From Scytonema sp. UIC 10036 (GTDB taxonomy: Bacteria; Cyanobacteriota; Cyanobacteriia; Cyanobacteriales; Nostocaceae), in assembly GCF_009725235.1 (NCBI RefSeq), contig NZ_WJFC01000012.1, positions 55,124-119,123 on the forward strand: 64,000 bases of DNA. Direction: 5' to 3'. How positions within the stretch are numbered: position 1 is the stretch's first letter; every line of letters begins with the position of its first letter. Shown in pieces: positions 59,401-64,000 of this stretch. Under the pieces are notes generated by a model. It saw only the letters and a list, made by a program, of their open reading frames with translations. It searched no databases and had not been told where the DNA came from. Both the position numbers and the translations under genes were made by a program.

Positions 59401-61867
59401 CTGCTGCTTCTTCATATAAATCTAAAGTTGTTTCATAGTGAGTTAACCATGATGTCGTTCTTAAAAGTTTAATTCCTACCATAAGATAATTGAGAGCAGG
59501 TTCGTAAGCCGTTGCTTTTTTTGCTTTACGACCAGCAATTAAATTTAATTCTATGAGTTTATCTTTTTCAATTTCTTGTAAAAGTTCGATGCTTTTATTA
59601 AAATGATTAACAATGTCAAAAATATTTACATTTCTTTCTTCATTTAGTGTATTTTCAAGCAGTAATCTACCTATTATGATATGATTTTCTTTCTTTTGGT
59701 TATCTGGAATCAATGAATATGCTGCTTGCTGCACTCTATCATGCAGAAATTTATAACTAATATCCTTGCTATCAAATGAAATGTTTTCTTCTGCTTGGAA
59801 TAATAGCGGTATACGATACGCTTCATTCATTGGTAATATCAGCCCAGCTTCGAGTGCTGCATCAATTTCAACCGCTGTATCATAGACTGACTTTTTATTC
59901 AAAGCTGATAGTAAATTGAGAGTAAATTTATCTCCAATACATGCAGCTAATTGTAATAATTTTTGTGTAATTCCTGGTAGAATATTAAGACGATTGGCTA
60001 CTAAGTCAACTACACTTTTATCAAGTATACCAGTCATTATAATTTTTTCAATATCCCACTGCCACTGTTGTTTGTTAAAATCAAATACAAGGAGTAATTC
60101 TTGATACATGACTTTGAGCAATTGGGTAATAAAAAAAGGATTCCCGTTAGTTTTTTTAAAAATAATTTCAGCTAGTGGAATGGTTCGTTGAATATCATCA
60201 TTTAGTGTGTCTCCGATAAATTGGATTACATTATCTAACTCTAATGATTGCAACACAATATCATTTATATCTATGCTAGTTTCCTTGATTTCTTCAATAA
60301 TACTGAGGAGAGGATGGCCTTTGCTAACCTCGTTGTCACGGTATGCCCCAATCAACAATAAGTATTTGCTTTCAACATGACACATCAATAGATGTATCAA
60401 CTTTAATGTAGCTAAATCTGCCCATTGTAAATCGTCTAAAAAGATGACTAATGGGTGTTCTTGACAACAAAATACTTTTAGAAATTGTTGAAAGACTCGA
60501 TGAAATCGATTTTGTGATTCATTAAGTCCAAGTTGGGGTACTTCTGGTTGTTTACCAATAATGAGTTCAACTTTTGGAATGACATCAATAATGACTTGTC
60601 CGTTGCTACTCACAGCTTGGAGTATCCGACTGCGCCACACCTCTAGTTTTTCTGCTGATTCCGTTAACAGTTGGCGCATGAGAGAAGAAAAAGCTTGCAC
60701 TAAGGCTACATAGGGTATGTCGCGCTTGAATTGATCGAACTTACCACTAATAAAATAGCCCCTGGCTTTGGTAATTGGCTTATTAATTTCATTGATAACA
60801 GAAGTTTTCCCAACACCTGAGTAACCAGATACTAATACCAACTCGCTTTTCCCACTACTCACTCTATCAAAAGATGACAGCAGCTTTTCAACTTGGGTTT
60901 CTCGTCCATATAACTTTTGGGGAATCAGTAGTTGAGAAAGAATATCTAGGCGACCTGGTGTAAAATCAGCGATATTGCCTGTAGTGTTCAGCTGCTCTAA
61001 ACATTGCTGCAAATCAGCTAATAATCCTTTGGCACTTTGGTATCGATCTTCTGCATTTTTTGCCATTAACTTGTGGACAATAGCAGCGACAGTGCTGGGG
61101 ACATTTGGCACAAGCTGTTGAATTGGTGTTGGTTGCTTGGCAATATGGGCGTGTACCAATTCTAAAGGTTCATCGTTGGTAAAGGGTAATTGCCCGGTTA
61201 GCATTTCATAGAGTGTGAGTCCCAATGAGTAGAAGTCGCTACGGTAGTCCAGGTTACGATTCATCCGTCCTGTTTGTTCTGGCGACATATATGCCAGTGT
61301 TCCTTCTAGTTGGTTGGGGTTGATAAGTTGTGGTGTTTCCTTGCTTAACCGTGAGGCGATGCTGAAATCAGTGAGTTTAATAATTGAGGTAGACGCTTGA
61401 GTGCAGAAGGGATCTATCTTCTGCCTCATTCCTCCTGCTGTTGCAATGATGATGTTGGCTGGTTTAACGTCTTTGTGAATAATGTGGTTGTCATGAATAT
61501 AGGCGAGGGCACTGGCGATCGCAACTGCAACTTGAAGAGTCAGTTGCACAGAAGGTTTGTGGGCTTCGAGATACTGTTTGAGACTAATGCCGCCGAAATC
61601 TTCAAAAACCAGTGCCAATCGTTTATCGTAAGATTCTAAAGTTAAAACTTTGACGATGTTAGGATGGTCCAGTTTAGCTGAGATCGAGTATTCGTGTTTG
61701 AAACGGGCAATTGCTTCTAAACAGAAGTAATCGTCTAGTAAAACTTTGAGGATGACGGGGGTATGAGTGGCAACTACAGTACCACCGTAGATATTAGTAT
61801 TGGCTCCAGAGTGAATAACTTCTAGAGTGTTGTAACCCGGAATTTGGAAATTGTGGAAATGTGCCAC
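56438..61867 (-). CDS. Ser/Thr kinase - AAA ATPase - GAF - histidine kinase (trifunctional signalling protein)
   Basis: 1809 residues. Kinase domain 10-275: Lys41 in ILKVLL, catalytic HKDVKPAN (131-138), TDFS in place of DFG (166-169), YMSPEQTGR. STAND/AAA ATPase: P-loop GYSGVGKT (348-355), then FLDDLQWAD. A long helical, TPR-like middle (about 650-1330) and a GAF domain (about 1350-1508) follow. A coiled coil leads to a histidine kinase with His1559 (GIAHEINNP), RITDNGIGI and GTGLGLSIS. No receiver domain is attached. These proteins are common in Nostocales; the signal is unknown. The stop is 15 bp from the ATPase stop (convergent). Confidence 0.95.
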   Translation of the reverse strand: MAHFHNFQIPGYNTLEVIHSGANTNIYGGTVVATHTPVILKVLLDDYFCLEAIARFKHEYSISAKLDHPNIVKVLTLESYDKRLALVFEDFGGISLKQYLEAHKPSVQLTLQVAVAIASALAYIHDNHIIHKDVKPANIIIATAGGMRQKIDPFCTQASTSIIKLTDFSIASRLSKETPQLINPNQLEGTLAYMSPEQTGRMNRNLDYRSDFYSLGLTLYEMLTGQLPFTNDEPLELVHAHIAKQPTPIQQLVPNVPSTVAAIVHKLMAKNAEDRYQSAKGLLADLQQCLEQLNTTGNIADFTPGRLDILSQLLIPQKLYGRETQVEKLLSSFDRVSSGKSELVLVSGYSGVGKTSVINEINKPITKARGYFISGKFDQFKRDIPYVALVQAFSSLMRQLLTESAEKLEVWRSRILQAVSSNGQVIIDVIPKVELIIGKQPEVPQLGLNESQNRFHRVFQQFLKVFCCQEHPLVIFLDDLQWADLATLKLIHLLMCHVESKYLLLIGAYRDNEVSKGHPLLSIIEEIKETSIDINDIVLQSLELDNVIQFIGDTLNDDIQRTIPLAEIIFKKTNGNPFFITQLLKVMYQELLLVFDFNKQQWQWDIEKIIMTGILDKSVVDLVANRLNILPGITQKLLQLAACIGDKFTLNLLSALNKKSVYDTAVEIDAALEAGLILPMNEAYRIPLLFQAEENISFDSKDISYKFLHDRVQQAAYSLIPDNQKKENHIIIGRLLLENTLNEERNVNIFDIVNHFNKSIELLQEIEKDKLIELNLIAGRKAKKATAYEPALNYLMVGIKLLRTTSWLTHYETTLDLYEEAAEAAYLCGDFEQMHHLANIVIQKANCLLDTIKVYNLRILTAIAQKKLQESLEIGLQTLKKLEIDFPEELTDEFVNQVLTETESLIPRYNLQSLLNLPTMTDLNSIAAMEILDTISTAAYSVSPKLMLLINLLRIKLSLLHGNCSSSAIAYAAYGLIQCGLLNNYELGYEFGTIALNLASNINQGIHGKVLFYASNFLFHWKTHLREMLHFSRLGAKYSLESGDLEYTAWSYQFECRALYWQGEELNSLKHKIENDIYAIRLTKQEQPLSHQYMLYQVILNLMDRSQDACHLVGEVYNEEQSLAQYQAINDVLGIYFFHLYKLILCYLFGQYDRASTHANIAATYLSSAMAQVVVPIFYFYDSLIQLVIYNSQLESEQKHILSQVQANQEKMQKWAELAPMNYLHKFYLVEAEIYRCRGENYQAMDYYDRAITLAQSQGYIQEVAIANELASLFYLELGKEKIAKAYIHEAHYSYIRWGAIAKATNLEERYPDILTPISQRVLSHTSLSNKLSTSTKSLSLDILTVVKASQALSSEIVLDSLLEKLMCLVKENAGAQKVFFIAKDNDRLVIEASLIEEGNITTLQSLLIAEHQVLPVSVIHYVERTQKPLVLDDATLDDNFNHDPYIVTYRPKSILVSPIIYQGRLTGILYLENNLTTHAFTKDRLEVLHILSAQAAISIENSCFYATLETRVKERTQQLEDKNQQLQTILGELQRTQAQLIHHEKMSSLGQLVAGIAHEINNPINFIYVNLTYLSEYTDSLLDLLSSYQKDYPNPSREILEKIDDCDMDFIKDDMPKLLSSMKIGAERIRDIVKSLRNFSRLDESAVKEVDLHEGIKNTLMILQQKLQGIEVIKDYEILPKISCDASQINQVFLHLLTNAIDALSEKSISLQMTNNHNLKYKPTIWIGTEVDRSKQAVIRITDNGIGINNDVKSKIFNPFFTTKQVGKGTGLGLSISYQIVTEKHGGSLECISSPGEGTTFIIKIPYL

Positions 61868-61979
61868 TGCCTTGGTTTTAGACTAAAATTACCTCTAAGT
61901 CTAGGATTCCCATTAATTGCCTGTATTAACAAAACCGAGTCTAGTTTTTTTGAGAAGCAGAACTACTTGAGTTCGGCAC

Positions 61980-63350
61980 CTAGCCAAAGATACATTCTGG
62001 ATCGTACTGTTGCTTCACTGTTACCCAAGTATCATAACGGTTGCCATAATGCTGTTTCCAATTAAAATCCGATTTGCCAAGCCACCCAGAAAGGTAGCGC
62101 TTTCCACCTGCATTTAAGAGCATTTGATTAACTTTTTCTAAGACATCAAGACTGTTGGTATCATGAGTTGCAACACCCACGGGAAGAATAGCAAAACAAA
62201 AGATATCATCTTCTGGTGGCATCATAAATAAATAAGGTAAGTTATCAGATGCAACCATTATGGCTCTGTGCCCATCACCCAAACTTAGGGGTAACATATC
62301 GAGAATTTCGGGCATGATTTCTGCCAAAGTTTTAGCACTCATAAAACAATCTATCCAGGGATGAGTTTGGTTCCATGCACCAGTTTCCCGCATCATATCA
62401 AAGCGGGGTTGGTAGCGAAAAACATGACTTGCGGTTTCTTCATCTTCAGTATGAATAAGCTTGCAATAATTCAAGCCCTTTAGTATGTCAGTTAAACAAG
62501 GCTCTATTATACTATACTCTACGCCAATTTGCAATCCATAAAGCCAATGAGTAAAGAAGCGCTTACCACTCGGAGTATTACGGATACCTTTAGCAGAAGA
62601 CCAGCAAAAGCCTTCAAGATGATCTATCTGGTTGCTTTTACCCAACAACACTTGGTCATGCATCCAAGCATCAAGAGAGTCATAAAGCAGATGGAAAGTA
62701 CGAATATATTGTTTTATTGTGCGTAACTCTAAGGTGGTGCTGACGATAATACCACATCTTCCCAATCCACCTAAGACTGCATCATATAATTCGGGTTTTT
62801 GTGTACGACTGCATTTGATATACTCACTATTCCCCGTGATGATGTCTATATCAACCACATTAGCAATCACCGGACCATAAGTTTTGGAGGTACTGCCAAT
62901 ACCCCCAGTGGAGAGTAGCCCTCCTACTGTTTGTTCAAGGTTGAGGGGTAGAACACGGGGAAGCATCCCGTGGCTAATAGTTGTAGCAACTATATCTTGC
63001 CATTTTGCACCTGCTTCACAAGCGATCGTCTTCGCTGTCGTATCCAATTCATAGACTTGGTTGAGTTGTGTTACCTCAAGTGTAAAGCCTTCTTGAGCAA
63101 CAGACTGTCCGCTTTGAGTGTAACCTTTGCCACGGGTTTTGAGTTGTAAATGGTGGTCATTGGCGAACTGTACCACCGTTCTGAGTTCTTCTACACTGCA
63201 AGGTTGGATAATGCCGCAGGTATTACCTCTGACAAGGTTGCCAAAATCGGTGCAAGCACTAGATATACTGCTGCAATCTAGAATTACATTCACCCCTGAG
63301 TCGATACTATTTTGGATTTTAGATTTTAGATTTTGGATTGAGAAAGTCAT
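61980..63350 (-). CDS. FAD-linked oxidoreductase, cytokinin-dehydrogenase-like
   Basis: 456 residues with an FAD-binding type 4 (PCMH) domain: GNTCGIIQPCSVEELRTVV, TRGKGYTQSGQS (73-83), LEQTVGGLLSTGGIGSTSKTYGP. The C-terminal half resembles cytokinin-dehydrogenase-type proteins and ends YDPECIFG. The GHS motif whose His carries FAD in plant enzymes reads YTQS here, so covalent attachment via that His is not expected. The first 14 residues (MTFSIQNLKSKIQN) are encoded by an intergenic repeat; a GTG at 63293 (VNVILDCSS) may be the original start. Substrate unknown. Confidence 0.85.
   Translation of the reverse strand: MTFSIQNLKSKIQNSIDSGVNVILDCSSISSACTDFGNLVRGNTCGIIQPCSVEELRTVVQFANDHHLQLKTRGKGYTQSGQSVAQEGFTLEVTQLNQVYELDTTAKTIACEAGAKWQDIVATTISHGMLPRVLPLNLEQTVGGLLSTGGIGSTSKTYGPVIANVVDIDIITGNSEYIKCSRTQKPELYDAVLGGLGRCGIIVSTTLELRTIKQYIRTFHLLYDSLDAWMHDQVLLGKSNQIDHLEGFCWSSAKGIRNTPSGKRFFTHWLYGLQIGVEYSIIEPCLTDILKGLNYCKLIHTEDEETASHVFRYQPRFDMMRETGAWNQTHPWIDCFMSAKTLAEIMPEILDMLPLSLGDGHRAIMVASDNLPYLFMMPPEDDIFCFAILPVGVATHDTNSLDVLEKVNQMLLNAGGKRYLSGWLGKSDFNWKQHYGNRYDTWVTVKQQYDPECIFG
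63309..63346. repeat. 38-bp heptamer-type repeat, inverted copy, inside the oxidoreductase 5' end
   Basis: Exact reverse complement, over 38 bp, of 3883-3920. It encodes residues 2-14 of the annotated oxidoreductase. Confidence 0.9.
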
Positions 63351-63432
63351 ATTTAGACTTGATTTGAACTAACTATCTGTCGCACTCTTTGTTCAAACTG
63401 GTATTATTTGTTTTTCAACAATTTTGACTGTA

Positions 63433-63897
63433 CTAGCGGCGTTTGATAACTGCCCAAAATGCTGGTGGTGTTGCATATTTTCCATCAGGTAGTTTGTGAA
63501 TACTTTGGAATAAGTCTTCACCCTGACTTAGAATTTCAAAATCAGGGAAATACACGGCAACGTCTTCTTCTGTTACAATACCCGGTCTAATACCGTGTTC
63601 CATGACCAGTGAGAGTTCATACGGTAGCTGTCCGTACAATTCAAAGAGTGAGTTGAAGAAGTCAATGCAGCCAGCACCTAGTTCAATAAGGTACATGGTT
63701 CCTTGTTGACCGAGAAGTATGCGTAGCGATTGAGCAAGCATTTCACGCTTTTCTATGGGAATATGGTGGAACCCCGTTCGCATATAAATGTTGGCATCAC
63801 CGATTTCAGAATGCAGTTGTTTTGCTTGCAAGACATCTAAACCGTCCAGAATGCGATACGAAATATTGGCACCTACAAATAACCTGAAAAAATCTAC
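63433..63897 (-). pseudogene. SAM-dependent methyltransferase, C-terminal fragment
   Basis: The frame opens after a TGA near 63898 and encodes GANISYRILDGLDVLQAKQLHSEIG, IYMRTGFHHIPIEKREMLAQSL, GTMYLIELGAGCIDFF, LVMEHGIRPG and ATPPAFWAVIKRR. This is the second half of a class I methyltransferase; the SAM-binding GxGxG region is missing. Only a TTG (63831) could start translation, in mid-domain. Upstream to 64000 nothing continues the homology. It is probably a truncated gene. Confidence 0.65.
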
Positions 63898-64000
63898 TCA
63901 TAACTGGTATATTCAGTAGCTTGTCAGTGCCGGAGGCGAGCCGTATCGGTGAAACCCCCTTTGTAACGTAACAAAAGCTTCAAGCTGTTTCTACACTTGT
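63898..64000. other. Window end, no gene seen
   Basis: 103 bp upstream of the methyltransferase fragment, without recognisable coding sequence or repeat. Confidence 0.4.

Overview
The window comes from a filamentous, probably heterocyst-forming cyanobacterium (Nostocales-like). The evidence is the frequent GCGATCGC (HIP1) palindromes, heptameric short tandem repeats between genes, atpD-atpC standing as a separate pair, a Ycf65/PSRP-3 ribosomal protein gene, a PEP-CTERM protein, and several CHAT-TPR and kinase-TPR proteins. No tRNA, rRNA or CRISPR array was recognised.

Region 1-21.8 kb is a surface/secretion region. A three-gene module, TpsA exoprotein > CHAT-TPR protein (signal peptide) > convergent fasciclin protein, occurs twice in the same order and orientation (1-7448 and 12068-21777). 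Between the copies lie a Ser/Thr kinase-TPR gene and one TpsB (FhaC/ShlB-type) transporter directly upstream of the second TpsA. The second TpsA carries eight copies of a segment spaced mostly at exactly 387 bp, some nearly identical. Mobile repeats sit between TpsA and CHAT in both modules.

Region 22-34 kb is mixed chromosomal content: a TM-helix-repeat membrane protein, an SRPBCC protein, a SirB1-like protein, a DUF1194/PEP-CTERM protein, atpD-atpC with a heptamer-repeat hairpin between them, PSRP-3, an ethylene-receptor-type histidine kinase, and an overlapping polysaccharide deacetylase/acyltransferase pair.

Region 34.4-40.8 kb is decayed and acquired DNA: an MFS remnant, a YhcG/DUF1016 nuclease pseudogene, a truncated HSL-type esterase, an SDR-CIA30 fusion with a coiled-coil partner, a DUF1778/GNAT toxin-antitoxin pair and a CHAT-domain remnant ending at a palindromic repeat.

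Region 40.8-56.4 kb is rich in transport and turgor functions: an APC permease, a potassium-channel-like protein, two MscS channels, a PRC-barrel/DUF2382 stress protein, a hexapeptide acyltransferase, a pstS pseudogene with an internal deletion, an AI-2E-family protein, a CPA2 antiporter with Usp domains and a P2-type cation ATPase. Region 56.4-64 kb has a 1809-residue Ser/Thr kinase-AAA-GAF-histidine kinase, an FAD-linked oxidoreductase whose listed N-terminus is encoded by an intergenic repeat, and a truncated methyltransferase.

The most notable features are the duplicated TPS-CHAT-fasciclin module, the number of broken genes, and several cases where short repeats have supplied or replaced gene ends.
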